Positions 1-8,122 of a DNA stretch of 64,000 bases are shown piece by piece. The translations under genes were made by a program, and so were the position numbers. Position 1 is the first letter of the stretch; each line of letters starts with the position of its first letter. The notes beneath the pieces were generated by a model. It made no database searches and was not told the DNA's origin. It saw nothing but the letters and a program-made list of their open reading frames with translations. This DNA comes from a virus: positions 102,409 through 166,408 of the IMG/VR virus record IMGVR_UViG_3300042924_004713. One strand, 5' to 3'.

Positions 1-663
1 TGTTAGTTCGGGTGCACCTTCATCACGATAAACTTCAAACAGTGTTTTGCCAATCTGTGCCCAATGCATATATACCTCGCCTAGATGTCGATCATAACAA
101 TCTATGCTCCAGGGTCTACGATGCTGCTCTTGTAGTTGGTATCTTGGTGCGTTGAGCCAGGTATTGATCTGACTCAGGCGTACCCATTCAGGTGCTGTGC
201 GTTCTCTTAATTTGCTGAGCACAAGACTCTCAAGTTCATGGCACACTGTGTTCAGCTGACGTATAGCATACTTGGTTTCGTAGTCAGCACGCCTATAGTA
301 ATCACTGAGATGATTAACAGTGCCTTGTAAGATTTCAAAATGATTATGAACTTGATTTAGTATAGTTTTGTCAACTATAAGTTCTGAAGCACTCACACGA
401 TCACTGATATGATAGTCGAGGTCGCTGTGATTAATCGTGTCCACGGCTGAGTTGAGTTCATCGCACAGATAATCAAGACTACGAGCTCCGTTGGGGAAGC
501 CCATGAAACAAAAGTTTTTTTCAATTTTATTGTTTTTGAGCAAAATCTTGAGTGCATCAATCCAGTCACGTGCCAAGAGTGTGTCATGGACCCGGATGAT
601 CACTTCCACAGTGCTGCTCTTTTGCACTGGATTTCGTAAAATCATTTTAACTAGAGATGTCAT
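1..663 (-). CDS. Hypothetical protein, C-terminus beyond window
   Basis: The reverse strand is open from an ATG at 663-661 to the left edge, giving at least 221 codons with no stop. The protein starts MTSLVKMILRNPVQ and contains YLCDELNSAVDTINHSDLDY. It has no signal peptide, membrane segment or catalytic motif that I recognise. The start overlaps the end of the upstream radical SAM gene by 17 bases, so it is the last visible member of the accessory operon. The start is chosen because the overlap matches the style of the other junctions here. The 3' end is outside the window and the function is unknown. Confidence 0.75.
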   Translation of the reverse strand, partial: MTSLVKMILRNPVQKSSTVEVIIRVHDTLLARDWIDALKILLKNNKIEKNFCFMGFPNGARSLDYLCDELNSAVDTINHSDLDYHISDRVSASELIVDKTILNQVHNHFEILQGTVNHLSDYYRRADYETKYAIRQLNTVCHELESLVLSKLRERTAPEWVRLSQINTWLNAPRYQLQEQHRRPWSIDCYDRHLGEVYMHWAQIGKTLFEVYRDEGAPELT

Positions 664-1957
664 GCCACCATGCCTCTAACACTGGATTCTGTTTGACTAT
701 GTCTGCCATGATCAATTTATCTTTACGTATTTTCTCTAATTGTAACACAGTTTGCCGACCTTTTTGCACAGCATCTGGATAAACGTCGGGCCATGTTTCT
801 TCAAAAGTTGGACGTTCAAGAAGTTGTTGCAGCAAATCACGCATCACTGTGGTTTGACATTGAGCCAACAAAGGCCGTACTATTGCATCAAGCGCAGGCC
901 TAGGCAGAATCAAAGGACTCCAGATGTTATCTGGTGTAAAAGCAAACACGGTTTTGGCAAGCAAGCCACAGCCAAGTTCCTTGGCCAACTGTTCAATAGC
1001 CAAGACTTCAGTCAAGCCAGGTAGAGTAAGAGTGAAATCTATGCGCATCTGTCTGGCATGCTTTGCATAACTCATTCCTTCTTTGAAATTTTGTAGCCAT
1101 GTTTGATAATCAAGACCGTATCTAATATATTCTCCGACACTGCCGGTTCCGTCGAGGCTAGCGCAGATTTGCCAGTCTCTAACCTTCGCCAAAATGTCTT
1201 TGAAAAGACCAACGCCAAGATGATTAATCCTGCTAAGATTTGTATTATACCTTGCGTAAACACTGGGACCGTCTCCTAGTTCAATAATGCGCTGCATGTA
1301 CCGCCAGTGTTGCTCGTACATCAAGGGTTCGCCGCCTACCCAATAGACTTCTTCCACACGGTGTTGTTCTACTGCATCAGAGAATTCTTGTTCTATTACA
1401 CTGTCTTGAAATGCAGTGATTTGTTTTTTGATTTCTGGACGCATCCAGTGGTTACGGTTGTCAGTCCAGTCCACAAGATCATGCTGTTTGCGCTCACTTT
1501 CCCATGCACTGCTCAACATGTCTCCACACATACGGCATTTAAAATTGCATAGGTTGGTAAATCTATAGTCCCAACTAACTGGCTGCATGGTTGTGGCACC
1601 TGATTCGTCAGTGGAGCTCTGTACTTCAGGCCATTTGTGCGCAAACAAATGATTAAAATAGTCACGATAAACATCAGTGTTCAATAATTTGTTGTTGCAC
1701 ACTTCACATTCAGGCAGTGTTTCACCTGCTAACATGCGACGACGCACACTGCGCATGTGGTCTCCATTCCAGTGTTGTTCAAGCGTAATGGGTATGTAAC
1801 GACCGGTGCCTGCTGCTGTGTCAATATACTGTTGAAAATTCTGTGCAGGTTCACGACTGGCACAACACATTCTACGTTCGGTCTGCGGTGACAGATACGT
1901 GTGTGTCCAAGGTGCCATGCACAAAGTATCAGGCTTAGGAGTAGTCAACTGGGCCAT
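647..1957 (-). CDS. Radical SAM protein with N-terminal twitch/SPASM-like domain (rSAM1)
   Basis: A 436-residue enzyme expected to bind a [4Fe-4S] cluster and cleave S-adenosylmethionine to start radical chemistry. The core motif CNFKCRMC gives the CX3CX2C cysteines 137, 141 and 144, and WVGGEPLM supplies the GGEP SAM-binding motif. Before the core, C13 followed by PW, CC at 31-32 and CEVC at 84-87 form a twitch/SPASM-like auxiliary-cluster domain. It is therefore N-terminal, the reverse of the usual SPASM order, which fits the family NCBI calls N-terminal twitch radical SAM proteins. It overlaps both neighbours and is one of five similar genes in this operon. The substrate is unknown. Confidence 0.9.
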   Translation of the reverse strand: MAQLTTPKPDTLCMAPWTHTYLSPQTERRMCCASREPAQNFQQYIDTAAGTGRYIPITLEQHWNGDHMRSVRRRMLAGETLPECEVCNNKLLNTDVYRDYFNHLFAHKWPEVQSSTDESGATTMQPVSWDYRFTNLCNFKCRMCGDMLSSAWESERKQHDLVDWTDNRNHWMRPEIKKQITAFQDSVIEQEFSDAVEQHRVEEVYWVGGEPLMYEQHWRYMQRIIELGDGPSVYARYNTNLSRINHLGVGLFKDILAKVRDWQICASLDGTGSVGEYIRYGLDYQTWLQNFKEGMSYAKHARQMRIDFTLTLPGLTEVLAIEQLAKELGCGLLAKTVFAFTPDNIWSPLILPRPALDAIVRPLLAQCQTTVMRDLLQQLLERPTFEETWPDVYPDAVQKGRQTVLQLEKIRKDKLIMADIVKQNPVLEAWWHDISS

Positions 1958-3170
1958 CGTAGTTTATGATATATGCTAGATCAGGACAAGCGTCTGCAAG
2001 ATTCTGTTGTCGTACAGTGTCTAATCTGCTGATCTCGTAGGTCAAGGTACCGCCTTTACCTACACCCATCCAACCTTCTTTGGCTCGCATAAACGCAATG
2101 ATGTTCTTACGATCTTCTGCATAGGGATGATCTATACGTTCTCTTAACAGTTGACTGATAATTCGTTCTTTGATGGCTTCCACAACATTTTGCACACACC
2201 ATACTGGTGAATCGTGTAGATAATTCCAATAAACAAAGTCCCAAGGAAAGGATGCTGCCCACTGAGCTATGGTATTAAAGTATAGAACGTTCCAAATGCT
2301 AATGGTACAGCAGAGTTGCAACTGAATATTAGAGCTGGCTTCTCTTAGTTGTCTAAACTTTTCTAGGTTGTTCATTACCTCTGGCCACTTGGCACCTGTG
2401 CGCTGATATTCAAATCGTTGACCTATGTCATCAATGCTGAGTGCAATTTCTACTAATTTAAAATGGGGCCAGAGTTCTACGCCTTGTTCTGGATAGTGTG
2501 TGCCATTGGTGTTGTAGTGTATTTCAATATTGTGTGCCAAACCACGATCTACAAGAGTCTGCAAAAAGTCAAAGTGTTCTTGAATCATAAATGGCTCACC
2601 GCCCGTGAATTCAAGATACCGTATCTGTTCAGCAAATTCATCTAACTGCTGCCAGAACACAGTGCTTTCTTTGGGCCATCGACCTTCTCTCAACATTTTG
2701 TACGCATAGGTTTGCTTACGGTCCAAGGTCATTATTTGACCAACCTCTTCACTGGCAAATGTACTACTACTCCATGGCCCACATATTCTACACTTGAGAT
2801 TACAGATGTTGCCTAGTTTAAGATCTAAAAAAATTAGATCATTGGCATCTTCTGTCCATGTCATGTCTGTGATTAAGTGTTTTAATCGCTCCAGTGTGTG
2901 TTGTCGTTTGGAGGTTCCTCCACTGGCTTCAACTGACCAACAACGCTCACACGTGGCCGGAAGTTCACCTGCAATGAATGCACGTCGGAGTTCGCGCATG
3001 TGACTGCTATCTCGTATTTGATCGAAGGTCGCAGAGGTAAGTTGGTATTTGTCATTGTGTTCATCTACTATTTCATCCTTGGCCAAACAACATGGGCGTA
3101 CAGTACCAATTGGGCTGGTTTCCAAACTTACCCATGGCAGTATACAAAAAGTTTTATTGGGCAGTGTCAT
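1935..3170 (-). CDS. Radical SAM protein with N-terminal twitch/SPASM-like domain (rSAM2)
   Basis: A 411-residue relative of rSAM1. The N-terminal domain has C9 in CILPW, CC at 27-28 and CERC at 74-77. The radical SAM core has CNLKCRIC with cysteines 123, 127 and 130, then FTGGEPFM. It therefore has the auxiliary cysteine domain first and the SAM-cleaving barrel second. Its ATG overlaps the TGA of the upstream gene as ATGA, and its 3' end overlaps rSAM1 by 23 bases, so translation is probably coupled. Sequence outside the motifs differs considerably from rSAM1, suggesting different substrates and not a recent copy. No substrate peptide or sugar can be named. Confidence 0.9.
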   Translation of the reverse strand: MTLPNKTFCILPWVSLETSPIGTVRPCCLAKDEIVDEHNDKYQLTSATFDQIRDSSHMRELRRAFIAGELPATCERCWSVEASGGTSKRQHTLERLKHLITDMTWTEDANDLIFLDLKLGNICNLKCRICGPWSSSTFASEEVGQIMTLDRKQTYAYKMLREGRWPKESTVFWQQLDEFAEQIRYLEFTGGEPFMIQEHFDFLQTLVDRGLAHNIEIHYNTNGTHYPEQGVELWPHFKLVEIALSIDDIGQRFEYQRTGAKWPEVMNNLEKFRQLREASSNIQLQLCCTISIWNVLYFNTIAQWAASFPWDFVYWNYLHDSPVWCVQNVVEAIKERIISQLLRERIDHPYAEDRKNIIAFMRAKEGWMGVGKGGTLTYEISRLDTVRQQNLADACPDLAYIINYDGPVDYS

Positions 3171-4450
3171 AGATCTTGCAGTTCGGGTAACACGGATAAC
3201 ATGCTCTCTCCACGAATCTCGTCTAGTTGTTGAGACTTAGCCCAAAACTCAGGCAATTTTTCGCTGTTGTCTCTACTGTCCATAAAAGTTATAGCACTTT
3301 CAAATCCTTGACTTGCACGTTTAAAGGGATCCAAAGGCTGTAACCATTCGATGTGTTCACGAAACTTGGCACGCAGCTGATCTTTATATCGCGCACTGGC
3401 CACATCTATTCTATAGTGCGGAGGATCTTGCAGAATGTTTACGTTTAGGTCTTGAGCTCTGATCAACCCTCGACTTACCCAATCACGGTGAAAGTCTGGC
3501 AGATGCCAGGCATTCATTAAACTTAGAGTAGGACTTATGTAAAAGTCAACATTGGGGCATATCTCTAGCATGCGTTCACGATTGCGTTCAACTGTGTCCC
3601 AGTCTGTGCCTTTGCGAATGTATTCTGCTCGTTCGCCCATGGCATCAAGGCTAGCACCCACACTCACTGAATCAAAACGTCGCCAATAGTCAAAAACTGA
3701 TCTTGATTTGAGTTTGGTCTGCGTAAAGTTAGTGTTGTAGATCAGTCTTACATCAAACCTACCTCTGCGCTCCAACTCTTCAAGAATGTTATAATGCTCC
3801 TCCATCATGAGTGGCTCACCGCCAGCAAAGTAAATTTGTTCTACATAGTCAAGATGCGGTAACAATTGTTCCCACATGTCGGTTTCAGTACGTCCCGCAT
3901 AGTTCATAGCTGGAAATAGTTTGCCCCACTCAGGTCCTGCTAGCTTGACTTGATCAGCATACCAACTACTGGAAAATATAAAACCGCAGCTACGACATCT
4001 TAAATTACAGAGATTACTAAAACGTATATCCCAGTATGTCATTTCAAATCTGTCAAGCCGGCCAGTTGAATCTGTTTCATCAACACGATTGATATGATGA
4101 CCATGATGCTTGTTGGCTGCTTGTCGTCCGCTCATGAAACCGGTTTTTTCCTGTTCATAGCATCTTACACACCCTGCGCTTTCACGTTCTTCTAACATGT
4201 TCTGGCGCAGATTGCGCATTGGAGCTTGATTCCAAATTTCTTTTAATGTGTTCTTTTTACAGTGTCCTACTGATTGCCACATGGTGCTGTGACAGCACGG
4301 ATGCGCTTCACCAGTTGGATAGGTATGCAAATGTATCCATGGATAGATACAAAAAGTTTTACTCTCGGTTAGCAGGAACTTTTGACGATCTGTTAGAGAA
4401 TCAAAATTTATCTTGACAGGGCGAGGATCGTTGTAGTCAGATTTGGTCAT
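3167..4450 (-). CDS. Radical SAM protein with N-terminal twitch/SPASM-like domain (rSAM3)
   Basis: A 427-residue enzyme with a 30-residue N-terminal lead before the twitch-like domain: C34 in CIYPWIHLHT, CC at 52-53 and CVRC at 94-97. The core motif CNLRCRSC places cysteines at 148, 152 and 155, followed by FAGGEPLM. The segment between the domains is His- and Lys-rich (KHHGHH). It overlaps rSAM2 by four bases (ATGA) and overlaps the 3' end of rSAM4 by 14 bases. This is the copy in which the SPASM-type pattern (C, PW, CC, CxxC) is clearest. Iron-sulfur ligation is inferred from the motifs; the reaction is unknown. Confidence 0.9.
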   Translation of the reverse strand: MTKSDYNDPRPVKINFDSLTDRQKFLLTESKTFCIYPWIHLHTYPTGEAHPCCHSTMWQSVGHCKKNTLKEIWNQAPMRNLRQNMLEERESAGCVRCYEQEKTGFMSGRQAANKHHGHHINRVDETDSTGRLDRFEMTYWDIRFSNLCNLRCRSCGFIFSSSWYADQVKLAGPEWGKLFPAMNYAGRTETDMWEQLLPHLDYVEQIYFAGGEPLMMEEHYNILEELERRGRFDVRLIYNTNFTQTKLKSRSVFDYWRRFDSVSVGASLDAMGERAEYIRKGTDWDTVERNRERMLEICPNVDFYISPTLSLMNAWHLPDFHRDWVSRGLIRAQDLNVNILQDPPHYRIDVASARYKDQLRAKFREHIEWLQPLDPFKRASQGFESAITFMDSRDNSEKLPEFWAKSQQLDEIRGESMLSVLPELQDL

Positions 4451-5771
4451 ACCATTGTCCTATTTCTTTAAAAGTTTCTGCAAAGTTTTTTCCTCGTCTT
4501 GTATCATACTGTTGATAGAAACGTTTGAAATCTTGCCTTAATACAGGCAAATCAAAAGCTTCGCTGTGTGGAGTTTTAACTACGTCAAGGTAATCAATCA
4601 AACGTTGCACATGATTGCGTTCATGTGGCTGTAGGAAAACGTGACGATCAAATGTATTTAACCATGACTGCAACTGATCGCGGTACTTGGTGCGTAGATA
4701 ATCAGGTAGTACCAAGGGACTTTGAAAACTTGGAAAACGCAGTATGTTTAGTGTGAAATTAGGAAAGTCTGCGCCGTATTGACTTTTCCAAGTCAACATC
4801 AGTGTAAGGAACTCTGGCAAACTTTCTAAACACAATGCATTGACTGTACACATCATGTGCAGTCCACGTAGTTGATCATGATGATTTTGAATAATATGTT
4901 CTACTTTAGTAACCCAATCATTCCATTCAAGACCGTCACGAATGTATTCAGCGTGTGCGCCCATGCTTTCGTTACTGGTATAAAGATCTATAGGAGCATC
5001 AATACTAGCAAACAGCCTATCTATGTCAACCTGACTGCCTAGGTTGCTGTTGATTGCCAGTCTGGTCTTGCTCCGACCTTTATTGTGTTTGAACCAATCT
5101 AATAACTTCCAGGTATACCCAGACATCAAAGGCTCACCGCCGGTGATACGTAGTTCGTCAAGTGTTAGGTGTAGGTCAGATTCCCACCAGGAGAAAAAGG
5201 CGTCCACGTAAGGATTGCTTTCACCGAATCTATAAAGTTGAGCGCCAGCGTGATCATGAGTGAAATGATTGCGACCGTCGCTTGCCAGTCCCACATAGGG
5301 CCCATTTTGATGTATGTCGCGTACCCATGTGCTGCTAAAGGCGGGATTGCAATAACTACAAGCAAATTGACAAGTACGATCAAAACTAATCTCCAGAGTT
5401 CGGAGATTGATATCTTCCGTGATTGGTGCGTGCTGTGCATAGGTTATGTCCTCTATGGTGTAAATTTTGGACTTGTATACACGATCACTTACAGCATCGC
5501 GTCCCATGTCCTCTATTTTCCAACAATATTCGCATCCTGCTGGACGTTGGCCACGTTGCATCTTCTCGCGGTCTTGTTTTTTCTGTGGCGTATTGTGCAG
5601 TAACTTAGGGTTAGCACGGACATTATCAGTGTCCACTAAATGAGCAGGCGGGTGGTGACATGATGTGGTCATGCCTGAACCCAGCCAAATGGTTGCATTG
5701 TACCACTTTGCTGCACAAAAACTTTGAGAAATAGGATCAAGTATCCTATTCTTGAATTCTAAATCATTCAT
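4437..5771 (-). CDS. Radical SAM protein, divergent N-terminal domain (rSAM4)
   Basis: A 444-residue radical SAM protein. The core is CQFACSYC (C134, C138, C141) with ITGGEPLM. The N-terminal domain differs from rSAM1-3: C19 is followed by AKW, not PW, the CC pair becomes CHHPP (C38, H39), and CEYC lies at 80-83. It shares with rSAM5 the features GMT(T/N)SC, HPP, LLHNTP or ALHNTP, and CxYCWxxED, so these two form a subgroup. The start ATG overlaps the upstream stop as ATGA. Its first codons (MNDLEFK) are duplicated as a remnant at 7001-6976. Substrate unknown. Confidence 0.88.
   Translation of the reverse strand: MNDLEFKNRILDPISQSFCAAKWYNATIWLGSGMTTSCHHPPAHLVDTDNVRANPKLLHNTPQKKQDREKMQRGQRPAGCEYCWKIEDMGRDAVSDRVYKSKIYTIEDITYAQHAPITEDINLRTLEISFDRTCQFACSYCNPAFSSTWVRDIHQNGPYVGLASDGRNHFTHDHAGAQLYRFGESNPYVDAFFSWWESDLHLTLDELRITGGEPLMSGYTWKLLDWFKHNKGRSKTRLAINSNLGSQVDIDRLFASIDAPIDLYTSNESMGAHAEYIRDGLEWNDWVTKVEHIIQNHHDQLRGLHMMCTVNALCLESLPEFLTLMLTWKSQYGADFPNFTLNILRFPSFQSPLVLPDYLRTKYRDQLQSWLNTFDRHVFLQPHERNHVQRLIDYLDVVKTPHSEAFDLPVLRQDFKRFYQQYDTRRGKNFAETFKEIGQWYDQI
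5752..5767 (-). repeat. 16-base repeat, copy at start of rSAM4
   Basis: ATGATTTAGAATTCAA on the minus strand, identical to 6997-6982. Here it encodes the first residues of rSAM4. Confidence 0.85.
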
Positions 5772-6925
5772 CTTGTCAGTTTGTTGTCTCTTATAAACTG
5801 TATAAATCTTTCAGGAAACTCTTGTCGAACTTTTTCTCGCATGTTCCATAGGTGTTTTTGATTATACTCGCAAACAGGTCTTGCTGCTGCTAAAAAGTCT
5901 TTGAGATTCGCTGTACTCTTGCAAAGATCTACAACAATATCTCTTATTCGTGTGATTCGATCCATGTCATTGTCAATAGTGTCAAATGTTTCATCAATGA
6001 TATGATCAAATGTGCGAAAACCCAAGCTACGCATATCTCTGTAATAACCAACATTGGCGACCGCTATCCATGGGTGCCCAATGGCAATTGGTTTCCAAAT
6101 TTTTTCAGTTCTAAAACTATATGGATAGCTAAACACAGTTTCAGTTACCAGACTAAAGTAAGTATCAATATAAGGCTTAGGCTCTATATAAATCTCGCCC
6201 CACTCTAATTTGTTGTTAAAATCAAAAAGTTGATCTTTTACAAAACCAGGTACTAGATCAGATTTTAAATTTTTACGATACCTGTCAACTTCATATTGCT
6301 CTGGTAGCAATTGAACTGGTATTGTTTCTGCTACTAAATCTACTCCATTATGAATAAGTTTAAGGTCTTGTGTTCTCCCTGCGAATGTATCCAAGTTAGT
6401 CCACAAGCTTTGATCCAACAGCCCGGATAATTTAAAACTTTGCAACAAATATTTTCTATGAGGTCTACTCCGTCCATTCAAAAACAAAAATTTATAAGGT
6501 TTGTCTGTTGTATTGTAAATGTCATCGGTGTACTCGTACACATTTTTATTTTTTGGCACGTCAAAAATTTGAGGCAAAAAACTTTCATATTGCAAATGAT
6601 TAAATTGCGATTCTATATCGCCGCCACCTATTAACAGCATCCGACCTTGAACATTGTATTCTTTCAGCCCCAACTCAGTGACTTGCCATTTAAGTGTATC
6701 TGCGCCTTCAGTGGGATTACTGACTATGATAAAGGACTTACCGCTTTCAATTGTTTCTCTAACTTTGTCAATGTTATGATTTGTCTGTGCTCGCCCAAGT
6801 ACATAGATCGCATTTTCAATCAGTGTCTCTTTGCCAAAATCCCAGAATGTTCCATCAGTATACTCTTTGATCAAATCTGTAATCTCTGAGTAAATATCAA
6901 CAAATAGTTTTTTTCTACCAATCAT
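5768..6925 (-). CDS. Conserved hypothetical, possible GT10-like glycosyltransferase (copy 1)
   Basis: A 385-residue soluble protein with two landmarks: FLNGRSRPHR in the middle and SFRTEKIWKPIAIGHPW followed by GFRTF near the end. The second resembles the nucleotide-sugar binding C-terminus of GT10 fucosyltransferase-type enzymes (an SEK or TEK motif followed by a loop returning a GHP or AGxxP turn). That is a weak analogy, so the function is tentative. The gene at 6989-8122 is a clear paralogue. An AAGG about eight bases upstream of the ATG supports this start. The reading frame is also open upstream for 21 codons to the TAG of its paralogue, so amber readthrough would fuse the two proteins. 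Confidence 0.8.
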   Translation of the reverse strand: MIGRKKLFVDIYSEITDLIKEYTDGTFWDFGKETLIENAIYVLGRAQTNHNIDKVRETIESGKSFIIVSNPTEGADTLKWQVTELGLKEYNVQGRMLLIGGGDIESQFNHLQYESFLPQIFDVPKNKNVYEYTDDIYNTTDKPYKFLFLNGRSRPHRKYLLQSFKLSGLLDQSLWTNLDTFAGRTQDLKLIHNGVDLVAETIPVQLLPEQYEVDRYRKNLKSDLVPGFVKDQLFDFNNKLEWGEIYIEPKPYIDTYFSLVTETVFSYPYSFRTEKIWKPIAIGHPWIAVANVGYYRDMRSLGFRTFDHIIDETFDTIDNDMDRITRIRDIVVDLCKSTANLKDFLAAARPVCEYNQKHLWNMREKVRQEFPERFIQFIRDNKLTR

Positions 6926-6975
6926 TTGGTGTGCCTTTTGTATTCCTGCCAGAACATCATCTCTGGATTCGTATT

Positions 6976-7001
6976 CACGGTTTGAATTCTAAATCATCCA
7001 T
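6976..7001 (-). pseudogene. Remnant of a radical SAM gene start
   Basis: Minus strand ATG at 7001 reads MDDLEFKP then TGA, compared with MNDLEFKNRI for rSAM4. It carries the 16-base repeat and overlaps the 3' end of the GT-like copy 2, in the place where rSAM4 overlaps copy 1. It looks like what is left of a deleted radical SAM gene. Confidence 0.5.
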
Positions 7002-8122
7002 TGATTGTTGTTTAGTAATTTGAAAAACTTATCAGGAAAGTCTTTGTTGATCTGTTCCCTAAGGTGTATCATGTGATCTTGATTATATTTACAGATGTCT
7101 CTAGCAGCTTCGAGGAATTCACGCGGTGATTTACAGATATCTATTATAACATTGATCACTCCTCGAAGTCTTGCATGATTATCTTCAATGTTGTCAAAAC
7201 TTTCATCTATAATGCCATGAAAGGTTCTAAATCCCATGTTTCGAAGATCACGATTGAATCCGGCATTGGCTACACATACCCAAGGATGCCCAATGGCTAT
7301 TGGTTTCCAGATTTTTTCTGTTCTAAAACTAAAAGGCTTGTCGTGTACTGTTTCGGTTACAATGCTAAAATAGGTATCAACATAGGTATCCAGATTTAGG
7401 TAAATGGCTCCCCATTCTTCATTGAACAGAGTAGGCATAGCATACTTTTGATCACTAAACTGCATGTCAACTCTGTTTTGATAACGTTGCACTTCATACT
7501 TACTGGGTAATAGTTTGATAGACCTTGGCCTGTTCATCAAATCTATACCATGTTGTTCTAGACACAAAGATCCATCATCAATGAAATTTGGATCCAACCA
7601 AGTCCATAGTGCTTGATCAAGCAGTCCAAGATAGTCTAACTGTTCAACCATCCACTTGCGATGTGGCCTGGCCCTGCCGTTCAAAAACAAAAATTTATAT
7701 GGCTTATTGATTTTGGTATAGATCTGATCACTGTGTTGTATTACTTCTAAGTTTTCTGGAAAATGATGAACTTTGCTAATAAAATGATCATGTCTAAGAT
7801 AATCACAATCAACACGTATGTCACCACCGCTGATCAAAAGTATCTTCTTTGAAAGCAGTAGATCTTCAAAACGCAGTTTGCGTATGATGTAATGCAGAGT
7901 TTCACTGCCTTCAAACGGATTACTGTATACCACTCGAATGTTGGAATCAACCAACTGTCTGATCAATCTATTGTACTTGGCGAATTGTTTGCGGCCAAAC
8001 ACATATACCCGGTTGGGTGTTGGTAACACTGTGGCAAAGTCGTGAAATGTTTCTGTTGCCCAAGGACGTAGTAATTCTGTGGTCTCACAGCCTTCGTCAA
8101 GTGATAGATTGAGCGTTGGCAT
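6989..8122 (-). CDS. Conserved hypothetical, possible GT10-like glycosyltransferase (copy 2)
   Basis: A 377-residue paralogue of the product of 5768-6925, with matching FLNGRARPHR and SFRTEKIWKPIAIGHPW motifs and the same length. I chose the ATG at 8122; a GTG three codons upstream is possible. It overlaps the 3' end of rSAM5. The stop is TAG, in a phage that carries an amber-type tRNA, and readthrough stays open into copy 1. The TAG lies inside a 16-base sequence identical to the start of rSAM4, so this end looks like a recombination scar. Function is inferred only from the weak GT10-like C-terminus. Confidence 0.8.
   Translation of the reverse strand: MPTLNLSLDEGCETTELLRPWATETFHDFATVLPTPNRVYVFGRKQFAKYNRLIRQLVDSNIRVVYSNPFEGSETLHYIIRKLRFEDLLLSKKILLISGGDIRVDCDYLRHDHFISKVHHFPENLEVIQHSDQIYTKINKPYKFLFLNGRARPHRKWMVEQLDYLGLLDQALWTWLDPNFIDDGSLCLEQHGIDLMNRPRSIKLLPSKYEVQRYQNRVDMQFSDQKYAMPTLFNEEWGAIYLNLDTYVDTYFSIVTETVHDKPFSFRTEKIWKPIAIGHPWVCVANAGFNRDLRNMGFRTFHGIIDESFDNIEDNHARLRGVINVIIDICKSPREFLEAARDICKYNQDHMIHLREQINKDFPDKFFKLLNNNQWMI

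Noticed and set aside
1072-1263. Minus-strand frame with hydrophobic start inside rSAM1
   Set aside because: It is an out-of-frame shadow fully inside a gene with clear radical SAM motifs.
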